The notes beneath the pieces were generated by a model. That model was not told where the DNA came from and did not search any database. It saw only the letters and a program-made list of their open reading frames with translations. Source: Nepenthes gracilis (taxonomy: Eukaryota; Streptophyta; Magnoliopsida; Caryophyllales; Nepenthaceae). From it: a stretch of 64,000 bases of DNA. The stretch covers positions 12,035,294 through 12,099,293 of the forward strand of contig BSYO01000008.1 in NCBI GenBank assembly GCA_033239525.1, read 5' to 3'. Shown here in pieces: positions 33,487-45,079 of the stretch (position 1 is its first letter; each line of letters begins with the position of its first letter). A program made the translations under genes and the position numbers.

Positions 33487-33854
33487 ATTGTATTTGAAGT
33501 ACGCGGACGTACCCTCGAAAAAGCCTACATTATTCGAGGACATCTTTAGATCTTGGGCAAGTGCACAAAGACTACGATCACTTATGAAAGCCTAGCAGTG
33601 CCTAAAGCCCAACAAGTTCTCAAGCGCTCTGCTCAGGCTATAGACCCAGAATTTTCTCAGATATTTTGGGCAAAATGCAAGCTTCAGCAACCTCTCAGGC
33701 ATTTTGTTCATGTGTCCCCAGGCTTTTGGTCCCTGCCATATCCGTGGACATATGCAAGAGCCAAGGGCACAAGTGGATTTTCATGAAAGGAACCTTCACA
33801 TGAGACTCATTCGCGGCCGCTGGACATACCAAAGGACCAAAATACTTAGACCCT
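33487..33854. other. Tat 1 region between aORF start and 3' LTR
   Basis: No gene. This is the presumed promoter side of the antisense ORF; it carries 'CAAATACAATTTACAACC' on minus (about 33480-33500). Decayed non-coding sequence otherwise. Confidence 0.4.
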
Positions 33855-33871
33855 TTGGCATGGGGGGTTAG
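33855..33871 (+). other. Polypurine tract, Tat 1
   Basis: TTGGCATGGGGGGTTAG directly before the LTR start TGATGGG at 33872. The same arrangement (GCATGGGAGGCTAG, then TGATGGG) occurs on minus at 45920-45940 in Tat 2. Confidence 0.75.
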
Positions 33872-34699
33872 TGATGGGTACTAGATATCCAAGGCCACTC
33901 TAGGATCTACTTTTCAAGAATTGGGCCCTGGTGCCACAGAGACCCAGCAGGCCCAAATAGGCCCAAGAGGTCCAGGCGCCAAAGCTGGCCCACGTGGCAC
34001 AGTGGACTTAGAGTCCACTTAGGCTCGTAGACTCAAGATGGGCATCGGATATCGCCTCACCTGCAGAATCGACGTGTCAAGGATTTGGTGGCTGATCTGT
34101 CAGACTGTAAAATGAATGATGGTCAGCAGAGCACGCGGCCCTATAGAAGAAACGTCACGTAAGGCGGGCATACACGCAACCTTCCTAACACGACAAAAGG
34201 GACTTGCAGAGTTGGTGGCAAAGTTTCTTGCACACGCCAACGCCATGTGGACTGTTTTCATGGGAAGCTCAACCACTATAAATACATTAACTGTTTACCA
34301 AATAAAGGATCTCCAGCATTTACTCTTTCTAGCAGTAGTAGAGAAAGAAAAGAGAGAGAAAGAGAGAAGGGCTCGTATTGTAAGAGTAACTCCTAGAGTT
34401 TCCATACACTAAGTCATCAATCTCTTATATTTGAGCTCATCTTGTAATCTCTTTGTAACAAAACACAAGGTAGTAAAACCAGTTCTCAGATTAAAGTTCC
34501 ATGGTTTTACCTTCTGATTCAAAGGAAGGTTTTCAACATAAAAACTCTCTGCGTCTCTGTCATCATACTCTCTCCCTTTTAGTCGTCGTACTCTTTCTCT
34601 TTCAGTCCGCGTACTCTCTCTTTATTTTTCATACGAGCAGTATTTGGTATTACTGTCGGATCCTCATCCAAATCAGTGCAAGGATCCGAGGACGCAGCA
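33872..34699 (+). repeat. 3' LTR of Tat element 1
   Basis: Begins TGATGGGTACTAG after the purine tract, has a TATA box at 34277-34284 (TATAAATA) and ends near GGATCCGAGGACGCAGCA at 34699. That end resembles the Tat 2 LTR end GGATCCAGGATGCATCA. No second LTR of this copy is present because its 5' half is lost. The end coordinate is less sure than the start. Confidence 0.65.
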
Positions 34700-34797
34700 T
34701 GCCTAATTTCAGTTACTTCTTCTGATATTTTGTTCCCATTTTCGGTTATCTATTTCTCCTTTAGTTTGGTTGGATGATGCCAACTAATTCTGTTAGC

Positions 34798-34800
<3 letters not shown>

Positions 34801-34832
<32 letters not shown>
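34801..34832. repeat. (TA)n microsatellite
   Basis: About 16 uninterrupted AT/TA dinucleotides just left of the inverted-repeat element at 34838. Confidence 0.9.
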
Positions 34833-34836
<4 letters not shown>

Positions 34837-34837
34837 T

Positions 34838-35829
34838 GTTCAGTTTGAGAGATAAAGTAGGAAGAATATATTTTCATCATTTCTCACGTCCTCTCCCCTC
34901 TCTTTCTTGAGACATCGGTCTCTCTCCCTCTCTGTCCTGTTCTCTCTCTCTCACTGTTTTCTCCATCTGCCTTCCTCACTCTTCTCTCTCTGCTTGATCT
35001 CTCCTCCCCTACTTCTTCTCTGTGATTTCATCTTCTTCCTTCACTATGCCGTCTAAGCACGCATCAACAAGGGCGGCCGAACATTTGAAGTTACTATTGC
35101 GACTGGAAATCTGAATTGGAGATGGTGAATGAAGCCATAGATCGCGATAAATAATGGCAAGCAAATAGAATACTTTGTCTCCTCCCATGCCGATGAGATA
35201 CACATCCTTAGCAACCTAATGCATTTACTTCCACTGGTTGCTGTGAAGGATTTGTTGTCCAGTGGGGTTGGTTCGCTTATCTACCAAACTCTTCTTTTTC
35301 CTATCAAGCTTTGCTTCACTGATTTCTAGTCGTGTTATAATGAATCAAACAGGATTATTGATTGCGACTCTACAGGGTTTTATTTGCCCTTCTAGTTTTT
35401 TGTTTCTGAAGTGGTTGTGGTTATGTCTCTGTGCTTTTCATGAATGATTACGATAGTGATTTCCTTGTGATTTTGTTTGTGAAATAGATTGCATTTCTCT
35501 ATCTTCTCCCCTGTTATATCTTGAATATTGGGAATTCCAACACTTGGTTGTGCTAAATTGATGCATGCATCAACGGTGTAATGTAGGAAGAAAACGAAAT
35601 CACAAAGGAGAAGTAGGGGAGGGGAGATCAAGCAGAGGAGAAAAAGGAAAAGGAATGGGAAATCAAGAGAGAGAGAGATAAAGAGATAGAGAGGACAGAA
35701 CAAGAGAGAGAGCGCACCAATGATCCGAGGTGAGTAAGAGATCGAGATCAAGAGAGAGGGAGAGAGAGAGAGATAAGAAATAAAATGGATGATTTTCTTC
35801 ATATCTCTGCCCAGCTGAGTAATTGGGCT
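34838..35829. mobile_element. Element with long terminal inverted repeats (MITE or foldback type)
   Basis: Left arm at about 34840-35045 and right arm at about 35575-35829 are imperfect inverted repeats. TCTGCTTGATCTCTCCTCCC, then CTACTTC, then GTGATTTC on the left pairs with the complement of GAAATCACAAAGGAGAAGTAG and GGGGAGATCAAGCAGA on the right. Each arm also has a (TC)n or (GA)n tract. The 530-bp centre has no recognisable gene. Insertion next to a TA repeat would hide a TA-type duplication. The superfamily is not determined. Confidence 0.6.
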
Positions 35830-36424
35830 TTATACAGTAATGTTAACACGTGGCCCAGCAAAGCTGTTAACAAACTTAGTTGCACTATTAACAAACTCAA
35901 CTATTATCAACGGTAAACATATGGGAAAATCAACTATTAACAAATAGATAGTGCACATGTAATCCGACGTGAAGAATTTTAACATAATCAATTCAGGCCC
36001 GTAACATAAATCCTTCTATTGGTTTTTTGCCACTGGGATGAGTCAATTTGCATATCATTTTAAAGATTTAGTTAAAATCATATTTAGAAATACAAGCAAT
36101 ACAAATGATACTCCTCGATATATTATCTGTCTCTTTGAAGTCTGATGAGTGCCACTAGGGTCCTTACTAAGAGACAAGTTAAGAAAGCAATCTCTTATTT
36201 CAATATTATGATCCATGACAACTGCAAGGTAAGTTACATGGGCGTGAATTTAACATCATATTTCTTATATACCATCTTAACAAGTGCCCTAATGGCACTT
36301 GTTACAAAGGGAACATCTAGTTAGTGCCTGCATATCTAAATTTGCGTACGCACTCAACCCTACTACATAGTACTAGTGATTTTCCCTTTGTTTTCACTGA
36401 GTGTCAATTGACCTTACTAGCTTT
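35830..36424. other. Unrecognised AT-rich sequence
   Basis: No coding or repeat structure that I can name. 'CTATTAACAAA' recurs near 35886 and 35936. Confidence 0.4.
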
Positions 36425-36690
36425 ACTTTAGGTCTGCTATTGTACCATGATATTCCCAAAGTGGCAAATTGCCAAAATAGATTACTTGGCCGGTTTGAAT
36501 TTCTAAAATGGTAATGGCTAGAATAAATTTCTTGCCGATTTGGATTTTCAAAATGATAATTGCCGAAATGCATATTAGAAAAGTGACAAATGGCCGATTT
36601 GAATTTCTGGAATGATAATTGCTGAATGAATATTTGGAGAATGGCAAATGGACGGCTTGGATTTTTGAAATGGTTTAAATGACAAGTTTG
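36425..36690 (+). repeat. Imperfect tandem array with TGGCCGaTTTGAATTT units
   Basis: The word (T)GGCCGrTTTGAATTTCT followed by 'AATGrTAATkGCyGAA' recurs about four times at 60-70-bp spacing. It lies before the aORF end, where Tat elements keep their variable 3'-UTR repeats. Confidence 0.6.
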
Positions 36691-37077
36691 GATTTTCGGT
36701 AATTAAGTTATAACATAATTAACATATTTAGAGAAACATATGAAATTTACAGCCTGAACAGATGTGATTGAAAACAACATCATATTTTCAGTATCTTAAG
36801 CCCGGCGCTAATAGTGAAAACACTAAACCGGCAAAATATTAAAACTAATAGTAGAGATTCTGAATGGCAGTTATGGGAACACAACATTTTTTCCATTAAT
36901 TGAAGAGAATCTCATTACAACAGCAAAATAAAATCTAAGGCTGGGGGCTCCAAGGAGGATGTGAAGATGGCTCTTCAATATTAGTAAAGTTATGCAAATT
37001 AGATAAACCCTGGGCACCCCTATTCCTTTCATAAAAAAAGTTGATAGAAAATGAGGGTCAACCAATAAAGCTACATG

Positions 37078-38703
37078 CTAACATAACTCAACACCCTCTA
37101 AGAATCTGGCGTTCAGAGTTGGTCCCACCTCCTCTTGTTTGAGATGGCTCTTTAGCTCCGAACCCAATCGAGCAACCTCATTTAGGAGATTTATACGATG
37201 CTGTTCAGATGACTTAAGAGCCTCCTTAACACTCTGGAGTTCGAGTTGGTGGCTAGACATTTAGTCACGGTATTGTTGCTTTTCAGCATTTATAGCATCT
37301 AATTGTCTTCGCATTTCCTCTACAACGTTGGGATTGACTTGGGTCATCCTTAAATTATTAACCTCCCCTTGTAACTGCTGAATCCATAGTTTTCTCTGGT
37401 GCAAGCCAATTTTCAATTAATCTTCCGGTTTATCATCCTGCAGGCAGAGGAAGAAGATAGAAATCAGAAATCAGATCAGGATACCACTTAAATTGAATAT
37501 AAAAGATTGCTGAGAATATACCGAAATAAAAGACACCCTTAAAGCCGTCTCAATCAACGAGATTCTCGAAGAGGAAGCAAGAGTTCGTGAACGATCTGCT
37601 TGCACTCCTTCAGGACTTGGTTGGGATGAATAGATCATTGGACAAGGGGGAGTGAATGGGCAATCTGACCGGTCAGTTATTGGAGATTTTGGCCTCTCTT
37701 CCATAATCCTTGTCATTCTGGCATTCTCTTCAGTATTGGCCAGAATGACAGGAGATTCCAACTGAGCTTGGGTCAATTTAGGCAAAGGGGCTGGCTGTCC
37801 TTCGTTGATCAATACACCTTCACCTCTCTCTGCACCAGTTGACTCTCTGATAATTTCTTGCTCTTGAAAAACATCAACAGGTGGAGCAAGGGATTGACCA
37901 CCGATAGATGGATCAGCTCTAGCTCCTGTCTCTTATGGACCAGCTTGAACAAGGGAATCAAAAGAAGTAACTCGGCGTCTAATTGAGGGTTCATTAAGTT
38001 TTATCACGCCAATTTTCCTCTAACATCTTTTCACTGATGAGACGTTTTCTTCTTCAGCCATTTCTAATCGAGGTTCCCATTCAGTTGACGCTAAAATCTT
38101 AGGTGAGAATAGCCGCTCCCCAATCTTTTCAGTAAAAGAATCGGCCTTTTCTCGGAGGTATTCAACCAATAATTTCACAGAATCCTCTTCCTTAGTAGTA
38201 ATCTTGTTTTTCAAAACAGTCTTTCATTCATTCGGCAAATCAATCGAAATTTTTATGAAAAAATATCCATTTTTTCAGTTTTTTACCGAATCGTAAATCA
38301 TCCGATGTAAATCTAATTCGTGGGGATATAATGAAATCCAGTTGCCCCTTTGCTGGAAATGAAAAATTGCTTTAACGGCCATGGAGTTAAGCTCCAGCCC
38401 ATGAAGGCAAAAAAATATGCAAAGGTTATATAAATACCTCATGGCATTAGCATGAAATCTGGCTAAGGGAATGCCCAGATCAGAAACGATTTGTATCAGC
38501 TCTTGTGCGATAGGAAAGCAGAGTCCACTCTTTAAATGGGCTTCATAGACGGTGATGAACCCACTTGGAGGAGTGTTTGTCCTATCATCCTTCGTGGGTA
38601 TAGCAAACAGAATTTCGTTAGAGATATTATACTGAGAATGAAGCTTCTTAACCTTGGCTGTAGATATTACCGATTCAAACCGACTAACTTGAGAAGGGGC
38701 CAT
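37078..38703 (-). pseudogene. Antisense ORF, aORF copy 4 (Transposase_28 N-domain, coiled coil, one intron)
   Basis: I set the start at 38703 (MAPSQVSRFESVI, CCATGG context) rather than the upstream in-frame Met at 38745, because copy 3 starts MAPSV. Residues 40-95 carry PPSGFITVYEAHLKSGLCFP, LIQIVSDLGIPLARFHA and AMRYLYNLCIFF; then GNWISLYPHELDL and DSVKN. The middle is Glu/Lys- and Pro/Ser-rich in broken frames. A GT-AG intron (37438-37521) precedes a strong coiled coil: LDAINAEKQQYRD, MSSHQLELQSVKEALKSSEQ, RINLLNEVARLGSELKSHLK, stop at 37078. It belongs to a plus-strand Tat copy whose pol is gone. Confidence 0.75.
37438..37521 (-). other. Predicted 84-base GT-AG intron in aORF copy 4
   Basis: The minus strand reads TATTTCG|GTATATTC at the donor and TCTTCTTCCTCTGCCTGCAG|GATGAT at the acceptor, with a strong pyrimidine tract. 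Its position just before the coiled-coil exon matches the intron of copy 3 at 31897-31973. Confidence 0.6.
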
Positions 38704-38879
38704 GGAGACAAAATTGTTAAAAGAAGAAAGAGAAAAGGTAGTCAAAAATTTTGAGAGATCTGAGTTCTATAGATGATAATGGAAGGAGAAACAGTGCCAA
38801 TTTAGAGAGGTTCTTTGGGAATTTCAAACGGCACAATTTTTTTGGAATATATTAAAGAAATTAGAAAATTGCAATGTTG

Positions 38880-39550
38880 CGTCCTCATGATAAATGATAA
38901 GTTTACGTGGCAGAACTGCGGATACCTGTCAAGTGAAGAACGGCCAAATTCAAAATAGCCCGAGTTCAAAGAAGCTCCTCCAAAACACCTACCGGTTACA
39001 TGCCAACGGACTTGGTCCTATTCAAACCAGTCCGGTAATTTTAGCCGGTTCTGGCTTTTTTTGTCATTTTTCGTCATTCTGACATTTTGGCCAAAAGCAG
39101 TATCTTTACATTTCGGCATTTTGGCCATACTTCATTTTTCCATTCTTGTATTTTGGCAATTCCGGCATTTCACCATTCCGATATTTTTCCATACCAGAAT
39201 TTTTTGCCATTCTGGTATTTTTCCATTCTACCATTTTGGCCATTCCGGTATTTTGGCCATACCGTATTTTTCAATTCTGGCATTTTGGTAATTCCGGCAT
39301 TTGGTCATTTGGCATTTTTCCACTCCAGAATTTTTGACAATTCCGATATTTTTCCATTCTGGCATTTTGGCCATACCCATATTTTTCAATTCCAGCATTA
39401 TTTTTTCCATACTGGCATTATTTTTCCATTCCGGCATTATTTTTTCCAAACTGGCATTTTTCGCCATTCGTATAACAGAGCATATATTGCCTCCTTGCAA
39501 ATATCATAGGATTCCAAAGACCGCCACATGCTAGTTTCAAGTTCAGTAGA
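38880..39550 (+). repeat. Probable Tat LTR or 3' region with CCATTCCGGTATTTT array
   Basis: Lies upstream of the aORF copy 4 start, the place of the 3' LTR in Tat elements. At 39045-39475 units like TTTTGGCCATTCCGGTATTT repeat every 25-35 bp, with A/T runs between. LTR termini were not found, so limits are approximate. Open frames over it on both strands are repeat artefacts. Confidence 0.55.
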
Positions 39551-39674
39551 TCCTACTGGTGCCAAATAATCTCTACGAAACGCCTACTTAACATATGATA
39601 TCTAGAATCTAGATAACATACATAAGTGGTTAAATAAAATGGAAACCATTCAATTGTCACTGATGCAGTGCAAC

Positions 39675-40432
39675 AGAAACATTCCAACTCTCTTGAAAAA
39701 AAAAAAAGAAAGAAAGAAAGAAAGAGGATCCTCACTTTTGGGTATTCTCTCCGGTTTTTTGGGCTCTCTCTCTCGAAAAAAAAAATAAAATTAAAATTAA
39801 TTATGTTCTTGACCATTCATTGTCCTGTCGATGTACAGATAGCTACTTCCTCCTGCTCGGTCGATCTTAATGGCTTGTGCGGAATCCGATCTCCTATTGA
39901 GCATGTGTGGAATTCTTGCCAATGTGACGGGTCCAGGCGCAGATTCGTAGCTAGTTGCTTGCTAGTTTGGTGAGAAGTGCCGGACCTGCTGTTCTGACGC
40001 TTTTACTGGTCTGTGTGGTGACCGATCTCCTACTGTTGCATGAATGGCTCCATCCTTCTGATATAGTTTTACAGGTATGTGCGTTTTTTATGACTGGATT
40101 GGTGACTTGATTGATCTGTATGATGCGGTTTGCGCGATGATATATATGGATCGGTACACTTGCTGACCTGCCACTTTGCACATAGCTGGTATGTTGTGGA
40201 TTCTGGATGGACAGTTTTTATCTCAATATATTTTACATACTTTAAAAAAAAAACAAGCTCTTTGTAGTGTCTTTCTGTTTTCATAACATGTTCATGTTAC
40301 TTGGGGTATGCCCTGATGTCTCTATTCTTACCTCAAGTCGGCAAAACACTTGAGACCGAATATTAAATTTGTAATTTTTATTTTTATTTTAATATAATTT
40401 TTACTTTACCAAAAAAAGAAACATTCCAACTC
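39675..40432 (+). mobile_element. Non-LTR retroposon insertion with 16-bp target duplication
   Basis: AGAAACATTCCAACTC occurs at 39675-39690 and again at 40417-40432. The 3' end of the insert is T/A-rich ('AATATAATTTTTACTTTACC') followed by a short A-run, as in plant L1-type LINEs; the 5' end starts with an A-rich/GAAA simple repeat. No RT coding remains in the 726-bp body, so it is a 5'-truncated LINE tail or a SINE-like retroposon. Confidence 0.7.
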
Positions 40433-41096
40433 AAGCAAAACCAATCCATTGAAATATGATGCTTGCCCATTTTGTCACAGGTAACTTCAGGAGAAGGAAA
40501 TTTTGATCTATGATTCCCATTACTAAGAAGTTATTCAAAAACATTGTAGAATGCCCCCAAATACCTAGCTATTTTGACTCCAGCGAATCAATTTCTTTTG
40601 GTTTTCATAAAAGTGCAAAAAGAAACAAAAGATGCTGGCATTATCTCCAAAACCAGGACTAAAAGTGGGAAATTTTGGATCCTTTTGCTGGCACAGAACA
40701 ACAAAATAGAAGAGGGGTAAAAGCTGGGAGGCCATAGAGATTGTCCATAATCTTGTAGGTTGTGCAACGTAATAATAGTTAAACTAAAATGTGACAGGGA
40801 ATACAAACTTGGATGAAGTTCTCAAGCTTCCACCAGGTGTAACAGCCAAATATAAGGGCTGACAATTTTAATTTTTGATATCAATATCAATCAGAGACAG
40901 CACAGGATTAGAACCCATGTACATATGATAAACAAAGACAAGACAAAAGATATACAAAGACTAGACTCACAGCTGTTATCCAAAGTCAACTAGTCCTTTT
41001 CACGAGACATTCTCCAATAATGTCAATGCAATTCGAAAATGAAAAGGATTGCAATGGAGCTCCAGTTTCCCAAGAACTAATTCTCCCTTTGTCCAA
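40433..41096. other. Unrecognised sequence
   Basis: I see no gene or repeat. Before the insertion above, this continued from 39690. Confidence 0.4.
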
Positions 41097-42073
41097 CTAT
41101 GAAACAAGGATATTGACACAGGATACGGACATGATAAGATATTAACACGCTGACACATTATTTTTTAAAAATCAAGAACGTGACACGTTGAAAAACTATA
41201 AGCTAAAATTATGGTTTATAATTTTTTAATTAATGAATACTAATATTTTATACTAAATTAGAAACAAATATTTATATTTCTCAAATCTTACACAAAAAAA
41301 TCATAAGAAGAAGTAGTATGCATTTATATAAGGATAATAACACTTTATCTCCATTACTATTATTGGTAAAAACAACAAACTTTTAACTTCGGCTCAGCCA
41401 ATGAAAGATATGTAATTTCTAACTCTCCAACATCACCAAGTGAGTCAAATGCACATTCACAAATGTCCTACATCTTACTTTCTCCTTGTGAATATTGTTG
41501 CCTCTTTCTTGAAAATAGGTGAAGATTGTTATGAATGAAAACCAAATCTTCGATGTATTTTGCAGTCATTTTATTCCTTCACAATGAATGGACAAAGAAG
41601 TAAGTACTTCTATTTCTCTCCTAACATGATGATGAAGATAGTTGCACAAATAACTTTAAAGTCAAGGATTGGCGTAAAGGCGCACTTGGATCATAAATAA
41701 TCCACTAACTTTTAGGATTCATACTATAGAGACCATGTGATTAAAATTTTTGGGGACTGTCGATAGAAATGGAAAGAGTGTAGGGATTTTAAGTTTTCAA
41801 AATTATCAAAATTGCCTAAATCTTTTAAAATTTATAAAATGGCTTATAATTTTTAAAAAATTATAAAATTGCTTAGCATGCCCAAAACATGTTCTTAAAA
41901 GTATCCAAAATATATTGGGATGTGTCCAGGGGGTGTGTCCCTAATATGTCAAACTCAAAAATTAAAAAGAAAATTGACACGTGTTAGAATGTCTGACACA
42001 TGTCCCAACATGTTCAGGACACGTTGGTGTTCCCACAACACCTTAAACACCAAAGAGTGTTTGTGCTTCATAG
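41097..42073. mobile_element. Probable MITE with CTATGAA terminal inverted repeats
   Basis: Left end CTATGAAACAAGGATATTGA is roughly inverted at the right end AGTGTTTGTGCTTCATAG (reverse complement CTATGAAGCACAAACACT). Inside both ends are clusters of GACACGTGT-like words ('ACACAGGATACGGACA' left, 'GACACGTG' and 'TGTCTGACACATGTCCC' right). Such GTGTC-rich elements are common in plant genomes. No target duplication or coding region seen. Confidence 0.5.
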
Positions 42074-43429
42074 GTTTCTAGATCGTAAGAAGTACAAGGC
42101 TTTCCATCAAACAGCCATCCAACAAGAAGTTAATCCAAGTTGATCCAAGCATTGCTTAACAAAGTAACAAATAAATGGATTTACAGACCTGTCTAGCTGC
42201 ATAAATGAAAGTGCGAATCAATCACAAATTTACCTTCATCATGAAAAGTATGAATAAACATCCCCTACGAAACAGCCCCTGAAAGTAGGAAGAAACGCCT
42301 GAAAAGGAAACTTTGAGTTCCCTTAAGATATGCCCGGTAAAGCCCACAGATCATTTTCCATGAGAACTCATCTAAAATTAGAACACTTCAAAACAACAGC
42401 TTCTAGTTCTCTGAAGAGAACAGAGAAATTTTCTAGTAGTCAATATCCACGGGCACCTTTGCTCCCGGAACACCCGAAATAAATCAAGAAAAGAATCAAC
42501 TGTCCAAAGAAGAATCTTTGAACTGAACATCACGCAAAAAGGAGATGGAATACCAGTTCTCGTTGCAACATCTATCATATGAATATGCCTATTTACTTGC
42601 TAATGTACCTCATAGAAACCACAATCACGTCTAACATCATACTTAGATACAGTCATCACCTTCTAAAGATGGGTGTTTTCCACAATCAACTGCACCATTG
42701 CATAATGGAGCTTTGTTCAACATCATACTAAGATACAATCACCACATTCCAAAGATGGATGTTTTCCACCATCAGCTGCACCATTGCATAATGGAGCATT
42801 GTTCAAATGGAGAGAGCCTTCAACACCTTAACCCACCGTAATATAGGAAGGGCCACAATGCACCATTCAGTGGAAAGAAACTGTAAACTAAGTCTCATCT
42901 CTCCCCCTAACCAGCCCCTAAAACCTGGTTGTGCAACTTTTACAACAGATGCTGTCACAAGCACTTATGAGGCTTAACTTTTGAAATAAATTTGTTGCTC
43001 TAACAACTGCAAGGGTGTTTTTAATATTCGGGCTTTGGAAAAATCTATAATTTGTATTATATCAAAAATCTTGTTGGGATGCTTTTTAATATATGTTCTT
43101 AATTGGAACTTGTTAAAAAAACTCTAAAACAACATATAATGAAACCTCAACAAACATTTTAGGAAGTTAGTGTAATGTACTGATATTCAAATACCGTAAA
43201 ATATTATAAAATTATAAAAAAATTATTATAGTCAAGGAAATTGGGTTTTGGACACTGCTAAGATAATGGGAAGTCATCGGAGCACACGCAGGGTTTGGGA
43301 GGTGTACTGCAATCTTGTTGCAGTTAAGGATTGGGGACAGCCAGTAATATCAAGAGCCGTAAACTGTGGAAATAAGGCCCGAGGACTTGTGCAGGATATG
43401 GCCAGACAAAAATAGTTGATCGGTAGGAT
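42074..43429. other. Unrecognised sequence with one small duplication
   Basis: No gene found. An 86-bp direct tandem duplication lies at 42633-42718 and 42719-42804 ('AACATCATACTwAGATACA' to 'TGCATAATGGAGCwTTGTTC'). AT-rich around 43130-43240. Confidence 0.5.
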
Positions 43430-45010
43430 TAACAATGGACCAGCAAAATTAATTATTGATCGGAATTAGCAAATGTCGAACTGCCAAAATCATTGACCGG
43501 ATTATAGTTGACCGGCTTAGATAGCATTATGACCGGACGAGAATTGATGACTGGTGAATTTCATAGTTGATTGGATGGTTGACCAGCATGACGTGAGAAA
43601 GAATCCGGTCAAATTCTTGTTGACTGGATATTATCAGCTAAAAGAGCAGCCGATGGGGAAGGGAAAAGCAACCGGTCAAGACGTTGATCGCCAATTTGGA
43701 TTTTGGCTGGCATGTAAGCATTTTGCCCGGTATGGACAAAACAGCTGGTATGTGCAAATTACCGGTATGATCTGGTATGAATGAGAAAAATGGCCGGTAT
43801 GTGTTTTAAGGGAAAAAGGCCGGCTGCCAAAATAACCGGTCAACACGTTGACCTGCAAAAATTACCGAAATGGATGTATATGCAAAAGGACCAGTTGGCC
43901 GAAATGGCAGAATGGAGCATTTGGACAGAATAGAAGAAATTACTGGTTTGCACTGATGGCCGAAATGTGTGAAATTACCAGTATGAATAGATGGCCGGCG
44001 TAACAAAATAATCGGTACGCATTTTTGGGGGCAAAATGTCCCATTGTAGAAAATACCCAATCAACACGTTGACCGGATAAGGTGGCAAAAAGGCTGGATT
44101 GCAATAATGGTCCGAATGGATGAAAACGATCGGTATGGTTTTACTAGTTTGGATTGGCAATCGGCAGGGATGGAATTCTGACTGCCGGAGAAAAGGGGAT
44201 GGAATGAGTAGCTAGAATGACTATAGGAAAAATACTGGTGTAGGTTTTGGTGAAAATTACCGATATATTTGAGAGGAGAGATGACTGGCATGCTTATGAT
44301 AGAAATTACTAGTATAAATTTTGAGGAGAAAATGGCCAAAATTCCGGAATAGTGCATTTGCCTGTGTGAAAAAAAATGATCGGAATGCACAGTGTGCCCA
44401 GCATGACCGGTATGCTTGACTGGCATGCAGGTGGTGACCGGTATGCTGTGAATGAAAATGACCGGTAGGAACTTTGAGAATATAATGGTCGGTATACGTA
44501 GTTTGCCCGGAATGGCAAAATAACCGATATGAGCAATTTGCCGGTATGCGCAGTTTGCCTGGAATGGAAAAATAGTCGGGATGAGCAATTTGCCCAGTAT
44601 GGTATGAAACGACAGGAATGGTACAATGGACGGAGTGAGCATTTCAGGCAAAATGGTTCATTCTGCCGGATTGGTGAAAAATGTCGGGATGGGTGCATTT
44701 TGCTGATTTGGAGTATCTCGCAGGAATAAAGCAATTGGCCAGAATGGAGCCGAATTCCGGCATGAAATAAAATGCTAGTATGCATACGACCGGTAAGCTT
44801 GTGAGGAAAAATACCAGTATGAGTTTTGATAACAATAACCGGTATGCCCAAAATATCCGGTCAACACGTTGACCAAATAAGATGGCAAGACGGCCGGTTT
44901 GCATAAAATAACTAGTATGCTTATGATGAATTTACCGGAATAATGATCGGTGTATATGCAAAGTGACCGGAATACATATAAGGGAAAAAATGACCGGTGT
45001 GCTTAATGAA
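43430..45010 (-). repeat. Long CCGGTATG-type tandem array (Tat LTR leader)
   Basis: Words such as GACCGGTATG, TTACCGGTATG and CCGGAATGGCAAAAT recur every 25-45 bp for about 1.6 kb, with GTTGACCGG interspersed (about 43510, 43570, 43850, 44070, 44865). On the element's sense (minus) strand the unit is CATACCGG..ATTTTGCCATT, the same word order as the array at 39045-39475. It abuts the Tat 2 3' LTR. Confidence 0.75.
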
Positions 45011-45079
45011 TATGGCAAAATTACCGGGTTGTACGAAATTACCGTGATAAGGAGAAATGACAGTTGGCAGAAAAAGTAC

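Noticed and set aside
35262..35447. Possible small gene inside the inverted-repeat element
   Set aside because: 61 hydrophobic codons, no motif, and no homologous start in context; more likely chance.
39087..39534. HFGHSGILAI-type repetitive open frames on both strands
   Set aside because: Products of the CCATTCCGGTATTTT array.
40588..42578. Candidate host exons between the LINE tail and 42600
   Set aside because: Only short frames without recognisable domains or paired splice sites; left as unrecognised.
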